A stretch of DNA of 64,000 nt from the NCBI RefSeq assembly GCF_004210375.1, contig NC_134834.1, forward strand, positions 14,493,857 to 14,557,856, in the 5' to 3' direction. The position numbers were made by a program, and so were the translations under genes. The notes below the pieces were generated by a model. The model was given only the letters and a program-made list of their open reading frames with translations. It searched no databases and was not told the DNA's origin. This DNA is from Tachypleus tridentatus. Taxonomy: Eukaryota; Arthropoda; Merostomata; Xiphosura; Limulidae. Below are positions 43,816-54,660 of this stretch, piece by piece; positions within the stretch are counted from its first letter, which is position 1; the number at the start of each line of letters is the position of its first letter.

Positions 43816-44647
43816 TTGTAGTAATGTACAACCGACACTAGAGAAGTGACGTATTTATTTCTGTTTCTCATCTACAAATTTATCCACACTTTCCTTAGAC
43901 TATTGAAAGTTATTTATAAAGTAAAACGACCTCTAGTTCCATCGAGACTTTTAAAGTCGTACGCTTAACGTTTCGACTTTAAACTATCCTTAATCGGTAA
44001 TGTTACACATATCTCGTGTAGGATGAGGTTCTTGTAACTGTTCGTGGTGCTATTTAATAGAAACGTATCATACTGTTACTTCCAGATAAACATTGGGATA
44101 TGACTCTGTGATACTTATAAATGGTACTTTGGTTCGACCACACTCGGGGATATTTATAAATGGTACTTTGAAAATGTCATGAACTGAAAGTTAATAATTC
44201 GCTCTTACCTTCTTTTAAACGCTGTTAACGTGCCTCAAGTGTCTCTAACATTACCTTACATAGTGAAGCCTACTTCTTTCGCCTTTCTCACGGCATTTCC
44301 TAACTAACTGGGTTTGATGCCTCGGGTAAAGTTATTGTATTCGTTCGCTACTCAACGCAGGACTGCCTCACAGATTGACCCCATTTTTATCCCCATACTA
44401 GGTACTCCTGGACCCCACGTGGTAAAGGGAAGCTTAAACTTCTAACGTTTTCTACGTGTTCCTGACGTCATATTAAATTTCCATGATTAAACATTGGCGG
44501 ATTTCTTACAAGGATGTTGGTTCGCGCGTGGTATTTCTGTAAGTAATGCTTACAGTGGTAAAGCTTTAAAATGTATTTTATAAAAACGTGTACTTACAGT
44601 TTGTTAAGTAACTACTTTTATTAATATTAATTTCGTGTTTGTGTTTT
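43816..44647. other. no recognised feature; one CRE-like palindrome
   Basis: TGACGTCA at about 44463. A short direct repeat GATATTTATAAATGGTACTT / GATACTTATAAATGGTACTT lies at about 44110-44170. Otherwise unique DNA. Confidence 0.35.
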
Positions 44648-44740
44648 AAGTTAAGCACAAAGATCGATGGGCTCTCTGCCATCACGAGTTTCGAAACCTG
44701 GTTTTTAGCGTTGTACGTCCACCGACACACCGCTGTGAAA
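44648..44740 (-). repeat. SINE-C, decayed
   Basis: TTAAGTTAAGCACAAAGATC tail, GAGTTTCGAAACCTGGTTTT T-arm and ACACACCGCTGTG head end. Confidence 0.8.
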
Positions 44741-44935
44741 ATATGAATAGGGTCACACCTCCTTGACTGTCGGCCATCGTGAACTTTCTATGGTAGTATT
44801 CAGTCTAGCTGAACTTGTTGTAACACCTAACGGAATCAATGCTGGAGAATTATTAAAAAACTATGCTTCCAATAAAGTGAATTAATACTCTACAGGTACT
44901 GCTACGCTGTAAATAATTAAGATGTAATATATAAT

Positions 44936-45212
44936 GCTCCCAGTTACTCAGTGGTGAATCTGGGAAGTTCTTAGTACAAAAATGATGTGTGTGTGTCACC
45001 ATCTGACACCCACAGTTGGCTAGCTCAATTACCATAATTTCCGACATGGTAAATGAAGACTGTCCGACAATGTAATTGGGCTACTTCGTCTGAAGATTTG
45101 TGCCCGAGGAGGACAACAAAAAGTCCCAGAAATGGAGCAAATTATAACAATAAAAATGTGGTTTCGATACATACGATTGGCAAAGCACAGGTGGCCTTTG
45201 TGTAGAAACGAA
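44936..45212 (+). repeat. SINE-C fragments, uncertain
   Basis: A head-like string (TGCTCCCAGTTACTCAGTGG) is separated by about 150 bp from a T-arm and tail (GGTTTCGATACATACG, GGCAAAGCACAGGTGGCC). It may be one interrupted copy or chance. Confidence 0.35.
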
Positions 45213-46302
45213 CAGCAAAAATATAAAACTGATGTAGTACAAGAAATTAAGGTACAAGTTTGGAGGATGAAATAAACGTATAGAATTAGGCTTAGCATTC
45301 CTACTTGCATTACAAAACGTGATTGATAAAAATGAAGTTGGTCAACCGACAATTAAGTTTGAGACTTAACATAATTTTGTCAGTTTAATTGGTAAACGAT
45401 ACCGGCTGTGTATTGGAAAAGGATATATTTATCTTAGCTAGTACGACAGTTGTGTGATTTTTGGGGTTTGTTTATTTCAAATATACTTGCAAAGCGATGG
45501 AACGTATTGTTTTATCAGTTGAATCATCTCACTGTTGTTATTTTCAACAGTAAGATAAAGCCAATTTCTCTGTCCTTAACAGTGGTTCTGTGAAATAAAT
45601 GCTAATTTTCCTCACGGGCATCAAGTTTTTCGACAAGTTTCAAACCTCGGGCAATATCTTTAGCCATTTAATGGAAGAAAAAAATATTTCATTAGAATTA
45701 TATCTACTTTTTGCTGTAGGTATGTATGCGATAAATTAGAATGTTAAAACTCGGTCTTGGTTACAGTTTGAACAACTGTTGGTAACAAAGCGTTGGTGTC
45801 AAGACTTATGTATTCTTGATGAACTCTGTACATTATACATTCACAGAAAAGGTTCGTCCACCCACGAGGGTTTGAAGTACGTGTTTTCGATGCTCACGTT
45901 CAGTGGTTTAGCGATTATTCTGTTTACAGTATACGTATCTAGATAAAAGCAGTAGCTGGTGTCGTGTATGTATGTATATAAAATATATAATCTCAGATAT
46001 TTTATCAAACTGGCAGACGACATTTAAAAATTCACATTACACACTGGGCGCCATCTTCAGGCCAGTGAGCTCTGCGGAAAATTACGAAGGAATTAAAATT
46101 TTCTCCTTTTGATCTCGTGACAAAAAAGCTCGTGAGACTTGGGGTGAGTTGTTCTATATACACACACAAATTATTTCTAATTTTATGTCCGTACCTTTCT
46201 ACAGTTTACCCAATGGGTCAGACCAGATTTGTTTTTTCAGATTTCTTTTCGCCTTAGTAGATTTCGATTGCCTATAAAATGTAAGTAATTTACTGTAACA
46301 TT
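45213..46302. other. no recognised feature
   Basis: AT-rich DNA of about 1.1 kb without repeats or credible frames. Confidence 0.45.
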
Positions 46303-46303
46303 G

Positions 46304-46350
46304 TTTTGTTTGTTTTTTGAATTTCGCGCGAAGCTACTCGAGTACTATGT
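46304..46350 (-). repeat. SINE-A 3' end fragment
   Basis: TTGTTTTGTTTG tail then AATTTCGCGCGAAGCTACTC. It stops inside the shared 3' segment, so only about 45 bp were inserted or survive. Confidence 0.75.
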
Positions 46351-46519
46351 ACTTAATTTTTAAATTTTCTAACTAGGTATTAAGTCTGGTTCATCTTTGA
46401 TATTTTTTTCTCGTTTAATATACCTAATTAGTGAAAAAGGCTACAAATGTTTGTATTAAAAAGGGCTTATTGTTATGTTATTGTAATATAAATGAACTCA
46501 CGATTATTTAACTAGAATA

Positions 46520-46960
46520 TTAGATTTCCTAACCGTGAGGTTTATTTTAGCTCCGTGACTGGAATATTAGGTTCCACGAGGTTCATTGTAGCTTCATGAC
46601 TGGAATATTAGGTTCCACGAGGTTCATTGTAGCTTCATGACTGGAATATTAGGTTCCACGAGGTTCATTGTAACTCTATGACTGGAATATTAGGTTCCAC
46701 GAGGTTCATTGTAGCTTCATGACTGGAATATTAGGTTCCACGAGGTTCTTTGTAGCTTCATGACTGGAATATTAGGTTCCACGAGGTTCTTTGTAGCTCT
46801 GTGACTGGAATATTAGATTCCACGAGGTTCTTTGTAGCTCTATGACTGGAATATTAGGTTCCACGAGGTTCATTGTAACTCTATGACTGGAATATTAGGT
46901 TCCTTGGTCATGAGATTCGTTTTAACTTCATGAATAAAATATTAGGTTACATGACCATGG
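46520..46960. repeat. 41-bp minisatellite, about 10 copies
   Basis: Unit: GACTGGAATATTAGGTTCCA, CGAGGTTCATTGTAGCTTCA, T. The first and last copies are diverged (TTTCCTAACCGTGAGG; TTCCTTGGTCATGAG) and hint at a longer ancestral unit of about 46 bp that lost 5 bp in the amplified form. Confidence 0.95.
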
Positions 46961-47062
46961 GAATACTTGTTGCAAGAACACTAGGTTTTATGTTCTTCAT
47001 TTGTTTTGTTAAGTTATTTGTCACACCCACTGTTTTATACAACTCTGATGCTTTAATTTTGT

Positions 47063-47162
47063 TTGTTTATACTTAAATACAAAGCTACATGATTGGCTAT
47101 CTGCGCTCTGCCATTTGCCAGCGCTGAAAATCTACAGACGTTCCACTTTTACTGGAGGGGGT
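47063..47162 (-). repeat. SINE-C, decayed
   Basis: TTATACTTAAATACAAAGCT tail, GGCTATCTGCGCTCTGCC, then a shortened head ending TACTGGAGGGGG. Confidence 0.75.
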
Positions 47163-47336
47163 GGTTTCAATTGTGACACGAAAAGTGAAATTCTGTTTAG
47201 TAATCACAGGGTGCACTACTGCATGGAAATCCAGACCTAAAGTGGCCCAATAATTAGCGTATCGAACTGTTGATCTACTTATCCTGCGTTATATTACCTC
47301 AAAATTATATATAAAAAAAACAACAAATTCGCTGCA

Positions 47337-47505
47337 GGGTACGTTCTAAAAGTAACGTTAAATCCCGTTATTCTATCGGACAAGAGTAGCCCAAGGTTCG
47401 ACATTGATTCTAATTCATTAGTTCCTTTCTCTTTTATCCAATTAGTGACCACTACCACCGATCTTCTTTGAGTGCTTTGCGCGAATGTCCAAAATCAAAG
47501 TCGCC
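47337..47505 (+). repeat. SINE-A, ancient decayed fragment
   Basis: AACGTTAAATCCCGTTATTC, GACAAGAGTAGCCCAAGG and TTTGCGCGAATGTCCAAAA keep SINE-A body and tail order. Confidence 0.55.
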
Positions 47506-47667
47506 AAACGTTTTTTTGTAATGCACGTAACAGAAATAAGTAGGAATACAGCTTTGTGAAAACAAGTTGCGTGCTATATGCAAGAGGTTATGTCAAGTAC
47601 AACGTATTATCCAAAGTATTAGGTTGTTTTTTTTTTTCATGAGCCATCCCTCACGTGACCCATCATT

Positions 47668-47890
47668 TTATGACCCAACGTGTGGCCACACTTGGAATTG
47701 CTGATGTTGTTGCTTAGTTAAATCTATATGGTAGCTCCTGTGCGCGTGCAGATAGCAAGTTAGTTCCAGAGCCAAAACTGGGATATCGTAGTTATTTTTA
47801 CAAGGGTGGGGTGATTTGTGAATTTTTAACTCATCATTGGTTAAGAGAAGAATATTCTCAGTAATCCCAGAATTCATCTCGGGATGTTTC
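47668..47890 (-). CDS. candidate terminal exon, unknown protein
   Basis: On the minus strand a strong acceptor (CACCCTTCCCTATCAG) opens a frame that continues 73 codons to a TAA at 47668-47670. Parts of the product: KHPEMNSGITENILLLTNDE, KSPHPCKNNYDIPVLALE and HIDLTKQQHQQFQVW. It has two cysteines and a mildly basic, His/Gln-rich C-terminal half. I recognise no domain and no AATAAA signal follows nearby, though an A13 tract lies about 50 nt past the stop on that strand. The splice acceptor makes this the best host-exon candidate in the window, but it remains unproven. Confidence 0.3.
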
Positions 47891-47924
47891 CTGATAGGGA
47901 AGGGTGTGTGTATGCGTTTTGGTT

Positions 47925-48217
47925 CTTTGATCCAAGGCGCGGCATGGCCAGGTGTTTAAGGCACTCGACTCGTAATCCGAGAGTAGCGGGTTCGAATCCC
48001 CGTCACACCAAACATGCCCTTTCAGCCGTGGTGGTGTTATAATTTTACGGTCAATCCCACTATTCGTTGGTAAAAGAGTAGCCCAAGAGTTGGCGGTGGG
48101 TGGTGATGACTAGCTGCCTTCCCCCTAGTCTTACACTGCTAAATTAGGGACGGCTAGCGCAGATAGTCCTCGTGTAGCTTTGCGCGAAATTCAAAACCAA
48201 ACCAAACTTTGATCCAA
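47925..48217 (+). repeat. SINE-A with 11-bp target-site duplication
   Basis: SINE-A at 47936-48206, head type 1, flanked by CTTTGATCCAA at 47925-47935 and 48207-48217. Confidence 0.97.
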
Positions 48218-49014
48218 CGTATAAAGCCACTCAGAGGAATTCTCTTAATCTGTGTACTCTGAAGACTGCTGGTATGGGTATTAAAACATTATTTTAATTT
48301 GAGTACTAATACCCACGCCAGCCCCTTTGAGAATACATTTTTACTTCAAATGGGTTTCTCGTCATCACGAACTATTAGTTCTTCCATATAAGTGTATGTT
48401 TGTCTTAATGAAGCAATAATCATAATAAACCGTGTTTCTTAAATAATCACTCTATTTGTTATTGTTTTCTTTTAAGCCACGGAAATTGTAAATTTTCCGC
48501 TAGGTGTATTTTTCTTTTCAAAGAACGACAACTGTGGGCTTATCTTATCTTTAAAAAAAATATTTTATTTTTCTAAATTGTAATCTTAATGCCAGTGAGC
48601 ATGCGCAGCCACCAAAGTACCACTGACACTGTTTCACAAGGACACAATACCTCTGTAAGAAGTATTGTTCACAATAGATGAATTTACTGGGTGTAACTCA
48701 ACCACTCGTCCAAAGCAAACTTATTTCACTTTTTTTTTTTTACTCGTAAATATTTGGAATACGAACAGAACGGTTAAAAATTGAAAGAACAAAACACCTG
48801 CGAACACAGATCTTTAGTCTTTAACGCACTCTCAGAGTACATTGGGCAAATCAGCAAACAGACACACTGAACAGCGAACCCTTGTTATAGGTTCCTTATA
48901 TATCGATCACGTGTTTTGAAAGCCCCCCCACACAAATACATTATTAATTGATAAATACAGAAAACAAAAAAAGAATTCTTTCTTCGGAATGAATGCTCTG
49001 AACATTGGGTGCGG
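48218..49014. other. no recognised feature
   Basis: Contains an NRF1-like half palindrome GAGCATGCGCAG at about 48597. No repeats or credible frames. Confidence 0.4.
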
Positions 49015-49898
49015 CACTCTAGCAGGTTTTAAGGTCACACTGTATTGTGGGATCTGTACTCTAGCAGGTTTTTAAGGTCACACTGTGTTGTGGGATCTGT
49101 ACTCTAGCAGGTTTTTAAGGTCACACTGTGTTGTGGGATCTGTACTCTAGCAGGTTTTTAAGGTCACACTGTGTTGTGGGATCTGTACTCTAGCAGGTTT
49201 TTAAGGTCACACTGTGTTGTGGGATCTGTACTCTAGCAGGTTTTTAAGGTCACACTGTGTTGTGGGATCTGTACTCTAGCAGGTTTTTAAGGTCACACTG
49301 TATTGTGGGATCTGTACTCTAGCAGGTTTTTAAGGTCACACTGTGTAGTGGGATTTGTACTCTAGCAGGTTTTTAAGGTCACACTATGTAGTGGGATCTG
49401 TACTCTATCAGGTTTTAAGGTCACTGTGTAGTGGGATCTGTACTCTGGCAGGTTTTTAAGGTCACACTGTGTAGTGGGATTTGTACTCTAGCAGGTTTTA
49501 AGGTCACACTGTGTAGTGGGATTTGTACTCTAGCAGGTTTTAAGGTCACACTGTGTAGTGGGATTTGTACTCTAGCAGGTTTTAAGGTCACACTGTATAG
49601 TGAGATTTGTACTCTAGCGGGTTTTTAAGGTCACACTGTGTAGTGAGATTTGTACTCTAGCGGGTTTTTAAGGTCACACTGTGTAGTGAGATTTGTACTC
49701 TAGCGGGTTTTTAAGGTCACACTGTGTTGTGGGATCTGTACTCTAGCAGGTTTTTAAGGTCACACTGTGTTGTGGGATCTGTACTCTAGCAGGTTTTTAA
49801 GGTCACACTGTATTGTGGGATCTGTACTCTAGCAGGTTTTTAAGGTCACACTGTATTGTGGGATTTGTACTCTAGCAGGTTTTTAAGGTCACACCGTA
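49010..49898. repeat. 43-bp minisatellite, about 20 copies
   Basis: Unit: AGGTTTTTAAGGTCACACTG, TGTTGTGGGATCTGTACTCT, AGC. The outer thirds carry TGTTGTGGGATC while the central third carries TGTAGTGRGATT with CTAGCGGG. Central copies with one T fewer are 42 bp, which produces a short open frame there. Confidence 0.96.
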
Positions 49899-50515
49899 CA
49901 CGCTATGGAAATGTACAAGTCTCATAATACTGTGTATATTACCTTGTAACACCGCTTTGTTGTCAAATCTCATCACGACTAAATACCTTTTATATGACTG
50001 TAATGCGCATGCGTTTGACATAAATAATACTTAGTACTATAAAAAGCAACATAGACCAACAACACATTTAATGAAGTTTGTAATATTTGAGAAGATTGGC
50101 CAAGTTGGTATTGTACTGTTATGTTTAAAGTGAGGAAATCCAGGGATAGGGTTTGGTGCATGCTGCACGTGCAGGACAGACTCGTGAGTTATTTTATTTG
50201 TTTGTTTGTTCTGTTGCTACAGTGTGGACCGGAGCGACCATCAATCTGACTTTCACTGTTGTTGTTGTTGTTTTTTATAATATTAAAGTGTATTCCTCTC
50301 TTATTTACAGTGGGAACTTGATTCATAGAAATGGTAATAATAAAAATAAATGATGAAGAACTAAACGTATCCACAATAGTAGTACGTTGTTACAGACTGT
50401 TTGTCTCTTTGTAATTGCTGGTTCGAAATTTAAAATGCCACCTGCACACTGACAATGGGACACCCTCTTGTGAAAGAGGACGCCCTTTACTCTGACATGT
50501 GTACAAAAATTACTC
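49899..50515. other. no recognised gene; NRF1-like palindrome
   Basis: AATGCGCATGCGTTT at about 50000-50014 fits the NRF1 consensus. No supported transcript. Confidence 0.3.
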
Positions 50516-50594
50516 TGCCATCTAGTGGTAAGTTTGAGGGCTTATCATTTGGTTGTAGAGGACAGATTGCCCATGTGCTGTTTTATGGTTTACA
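50516..50594 (+). repeat. SINE-C, decayed
   Basis: CTGCCATCTAGTGGTAAGTT head, GAGGGCTTATCATTTGG, GACAGATTGCCCATGTGC tail. The T-arm is deleted. Confidence 0.6.
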
Positions 50595-50797
50595 CACACA
50601 CTCTCTCTCTAGGTGTTTGGGTATATATATTTGTATACCCAGGAGGGTCAGGTACACTAGACCTCTTCCTCCTTCCATTACTTTGTTTGAGTGGACTTAT
50701 TAATATATCTAAAGTAAATACAGAGGGCCAGAGTGATAAGCAGTTTTTTTTTATAAGTCTAGAACGTAGGTGGCGTGTTTTATTTTAGCACTGTTTT

Positions 50798-52462
50798 ATT
50801 ATTATTATTTTAAATTCGATTTTATCTCAAATATCTGATGTTTAACGGGGAGAGGTGTTTAGGACTCTCTTCATCATATATGCAATACCTGTCTAGTTCG
50901 CATAACAACTCATTTTTTCTCCAATTTTTATCGAAATATTTTATTGTACTCTGTAGAAGTCTATCTGGTATTGTTTGTGTATTAGAGTATTTGGTACATG
51001 AACTTTGATGAAGTGGTTTTAGGTACTCTGTATGATGATGTAATTATTGTATTCTGTAATGTTTGGAGTTTGGTTTGTATTTGTTTTACACTTATATTGA
51101 TCCATGCAGGAGCTGCATAGTCTATTACAGGTCTAATGTATGTCTTGTATATTTTAATGATGTTTTCTGGTGTTGTTCCGTAGTTTTTACCAGTTAGACT
51201 CCTAGCATAGTTTATTCTTCGCCAAATTTTAGTTTTTATGTTATTTAAATGTTTTATCCAGGTAAGTTTAGAATCATATGTTAACCCTAAACATTTTGCA
51301 GATGCAGCAGTTTGGAGAAGCTCTCCGTTCATGTAGATTTTAGGTTGAACTTTTCGATATTTCGTAGATTTTGAAAATATTACTACTTGTGTCTTTACTG
51401 TGTTTATTTTAATTCTATATTTTTCACAATATTCACATAATCTGTTTAGTTGTGGTTGTAAGTTAGTGGCTGCTATTTCTGGTGTAGGTGCACTTTTCCA
51501 AATTGCTACATCATCAGCGAACTGTGACGTGTATCCATGGTTTAGGTCTTTAAGAGGCATATTATTTACATACATGATGAAGAGAATAGGACTAACCACC
51601 CATCCTTGAGGGACGCCAGCTTCTGGAGTGAAGAACTCCGAGAAAGTTCCCTCTACGTTTATTCTACATTTTCTATTTTCCAAAAAGTTAGATAACCAGC
51701 AAACAATTCCTCGCGGTAGTCCTATTTGATACATACGGAACCAAAGACCATTGTGCCATACAGTGTCGAATGTTTTCTCGATATCGAGGAAGCAGGCGAC
51801 AGTGCATTCTTTATTATTAAAGCTGTTTATTCTTGTTTCAGTTAACCTAATTAAATGATCTGTTGTTTGTCTATACTTTCTAAATCCGTCTTGTTCTTCT
51901 GGTAATTTTGAATTAATCTCCAAAAATGTGGAGAGTCTATTGCTTCTTATTCTTTCAAGCATTTTACCAACACAGCTGGTCAGGCTGATCGGTCGATAAC
52001 AACTTGGCTTATTAGCTGGTTTTCCTTCTTTGTGTAGCATTAATATATTTGCTTGCTTCTAAGAAACTGGGGTGTATCCAGAGCAGAAAGATAAATTAAA
52101 GATAGCTTAGATTCTCCTTTTTTGAGGAGAATTGTTTATATGCCATCATTTCCTGGGTATTTGTTTTTTGAATTTTTGATTGCTTGTTTTAGTTCAGTAA
52201 GTGTGATGTTTTTGGTGAACAGTAGAGTGTTATAGTCATAAGTGTTATTAGTGTTACTGTTAATAATACTGACTGGAAAATGTGGTTTGTATAGTTCCAT
52301 GTTATTTGTTACATGATTGTTTACTTTGTTGTAGTAATAGTTGTTCATGTCTGGGTCAGTATATGTTTTAAATGTGTTTTGTAGTTGATGTCTGAGGGCT
52401 TCTGGTTTTTCTTTGTTGGTTTGCGTTAAGGTGTTGTTGTGTGCACAAGAAGTTTGATTATC
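50798..52462 (-). mobile_element. Jockey-superfamily LINE, 5' truncated
   Basis: Minus-strand non-LTR retrotransposon. The 3' end is a (TAA)n-like tract (ATTATTATTATT on the plus strand near 50801-50813), as in I/Jockey-type elements. Coding sequence starts mid-ORF2 at 52462, where a SINE-A tail adjoins it, and covers the whole reverse transcriptase and the C-terminal region. The endonuclease and ORF1 are missing. Confidence 0.92.
50818..52462 (-). pseudogene. LINE ORF2 reverse transcriptase, frame-disrupted
   Basis: Reads from 52462 as an RT linker region (HNNTLTQTNKEKPEALRHQ ... KNSKNKYPGNDGI) to a stop at about 52136. It continues as ILLKKGESKLSLIYLSALDT and, after a frameshift near 52045, as the 352-codon frame 52040-50982. 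There, YRPISLTS, the motif-A block FLDIEKTFDTVWH (catalytic D), AGVPQGWVVSPILF and FADD (two catalytic Asp) are all present. Another frameshift near 50982 leads to TIPDRLLQSTIKYFDKNW and LSPLNIRYLR before the final stop. Only one stop and two frameshifts separate it from an intact domain, so it is fairly young. It is a plausible member of the enzyme class that mobilises the SINEs, but its 3' end does not resemble theirs. Confidence 0.9.
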
Positions 52463-52735
52463 TGTTTTGAATTTCGCACAAAGCTACACGAGAGCTATCC
52501 GCGCTAGCCGTCCCTAATTTAGCAGTGTAAGACTAGAGGGAAGGCAGCTAGTCATCACCACCCACCGACAACTGTTTGGTTGGACTACTTTTTTTCCAAC
52601 GAATAATGAAATTGACCGTCACATTATAACGTTACCTCAGCTGAAAGGGCGAGCATGTTTGGTGTGACGGAGATTCGAACCCTCGATCCTCAGATTACAG
52701 GTCGAGTGCCTTAACTCACCTGGCCATACCGGACC
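52261..52735 (-). repeat. left arm of an inverted SINE-LINE duplication
   Basis: It comprises LINE 52261-52462 joined to SINE-A 52463-52735 (minus strand, head type 1). The same junction (AATTCAAAACAGATAATC) and LINE segment recur inverted at 54117-54585. Confidence 0.93.
52463..52735 (-). repeat. SINE-A, full length, at the LINE edge
   Basis: Complete minus-strand copy. On its own strand it carries GAGGATCG, TTGGAAAAA, AGTCCAA, TTGTCGGTGG and GATAGCTCTCG, all shared with 54117-54383 and unusual elsewhere. Confidence 0.95.
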
Positions 52736-54116
52736 AAAGGCTTACAAGTAAAACCTCCTCTGGTGTATAACCTTCACCAGAATGATAAAACCTGTCCTAA
52801 GAGACTGACATGCAGATCGTATGATTTATCTGTAACTTTGACGAATTTTAATTTCATTATCAGAAAACTTGATTGCGTTACAGCCAGTAAGGCAGCGCGT
52901 GGAAATATTGAAGTTTAACTCAAACATTGAACTTCTTGTTATAATTTCTATCGTTGGACTGATTCCTGTCAGTTATTCAGTAATGATAACGAAAGCTATA
53001 TACCTCTTTCACTCAAAGTTCTACAACTTGCACAAGTTCCAACGTAATTAACGGTGTGCCTAATTTCTCAAATAATTAATTGACTTAAATAATTAACTTA
53101 TCAATAGAAATTACACTTATTTGTTGATTTTCTCGTACAGAAAACAGAAATTTTAATTTTACATTATTGAACTATCTTGATGTCATTTAACAAACCACTC
53201 GCACTTAACTTGCCTGTTTTACATAATTTCCTAAACTCAGAAGAAATTTCAGACGTTAAGCCTCGCGTTCATTGAATGACGTCAGCACTCTCTCTAACCT
53301 GTTTTCTCGTTTCGCACGCTACAAATGTTTGTGTGTGTTTGTATATATAGAAGGGTGGCTTCCATAATTCCCTAACACTTGTTTGTACCTTTATAGAAGA
53401 GTACATCAGGCATCATGTGTTCAGATCGACAATTTTCAGACGGGACTAGGGGTAGCTGAGATCGTGCAACTTTATAAATTAATTGTTAGCCGGCTTTAAC
53501 CCTAGAATTATAGACCGCGTCACGGATAATGAACGGTATAAAAACAAGTTCGTAATTCGAGCACTGATTAATAATTTAATCAGTAAAGGTGAATTGAACG
53601 TTCTGTAATTAATTCGCAACTTCCTAAACCCGCAGTCTTTTTTATTATTATTATTAGTATAGACTTTGATCTATTGAATTTACATGTTCTAATAAAACAC
53701 TAAAATATTACAAGGCCCTTATTAGATGAACGTGGAAGTGTTCGGCGTGAAGAAACGTTGGTTATCCAGCCGATATAATAATTCGATTTATTGTTCATAT
53801 AGTTTTTCTTTGTGTGTGTTTTAAGCCTACATGTTTAATTATTTATGTCAACGTTCTGCGAAATGAAATACTAACTAGAATATTTTCTATTTATTAGTAG
53901 TGTATCACTATTTTAAAACTTAAAAACTAATTTAGCATGTGGCGTTTTCGATCTGAAGGTAGTTCGAATAATACGTGGTTCAAAAGGACATTGTGAAAGT
54001 GAGGCAAAGCCATCTGTAATTTATATCTGGAAAGATGGCTGGCAACTAACCAGCAGCACTCTCCGCCAACACAGTTACATTTTATCAAACAGAAACTTTA
54101 AGTGTCACATTTAAAA
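52736..54116. other. spacer between inverted arms, no recognised gene
   Basis: About 1.38 kb of AT-rich unique DNA, with TGACGTCA at about 53277. No credible coding frame. Confidence 0.45.
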
Positions 54117-54585
54117 GGCCCGGCATGGCCAAGCGTGTTAAGGCGTACGACTCGTAATCTGAGGATCGCGGGTTCGCATTCCGGTCGCGCCAACATGCTC
54201 GCCCTTTCAGCCGTGGAGGCGTTATAATGTGACGGTCAATCCCACTATTCGTTGGAAAAAGATTAGTCCAAGAGTTGTCGGTGGGTGGTGATGACTAGCT
54301 GCCTTCCCTCTAATCTTACACTGCTAAATTAGGGACGGCTAGCGCAGATAGCTCTCGTGTAGTTTTGCGCGAAATTCAAAACAGATAATCAAACTTCTTG
54401 TGCACACAACAACACCTTAACGCAAACCAACAAAGAAAAACCAGAAGCCCTCAGACATCAACTACAAAACACATTTAAAACATATACTGACCCAGACATG
54501 AACAGCTATTACTACAACAAAGTAAACAATCATGTAACAAATAACATGGAACTATACAAACCACATTTTCCAGTCAGTATTATTA
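54117..54585 (+). repeat. right arm of the inverted SINE-LINE duplication
   Basis: SINE-A 54117-54383 (head type 2) followed by LINE 54384-54585. The LINE part matches the left arm over about 202 bp with one mismatch by eye (AACAGC versus AACAAC), while the SINE parts differ at dozens of positions. Confidence 0.93.
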
Positions 54586-54660
54586 CACTGCTAAATTAGG
54601 GACGGCTAGCACAGATAGCCCTCGAGTAGCTTTGTGCGAAATTTAAAAAACAAACAAACA
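54584..54660 (+). repeat. SINE-A 3' tail fragment
   Basis: It begins TTACACTGCTAAATTAGGG, almost the same breakpoint as at 14441, and continues through AGATAGCCCTCGAGTAGC to the AAAC tail. It joins the LINE piece through a short overlap (ATTA). Confidence 0.92.

Noticed and set aside
45029..45352. 107-codon minus-strand membrane protein
   Set aside because: The hydrophobic character comes from AT-rich DNA and the frame overlaps probable SINE-C remnants.
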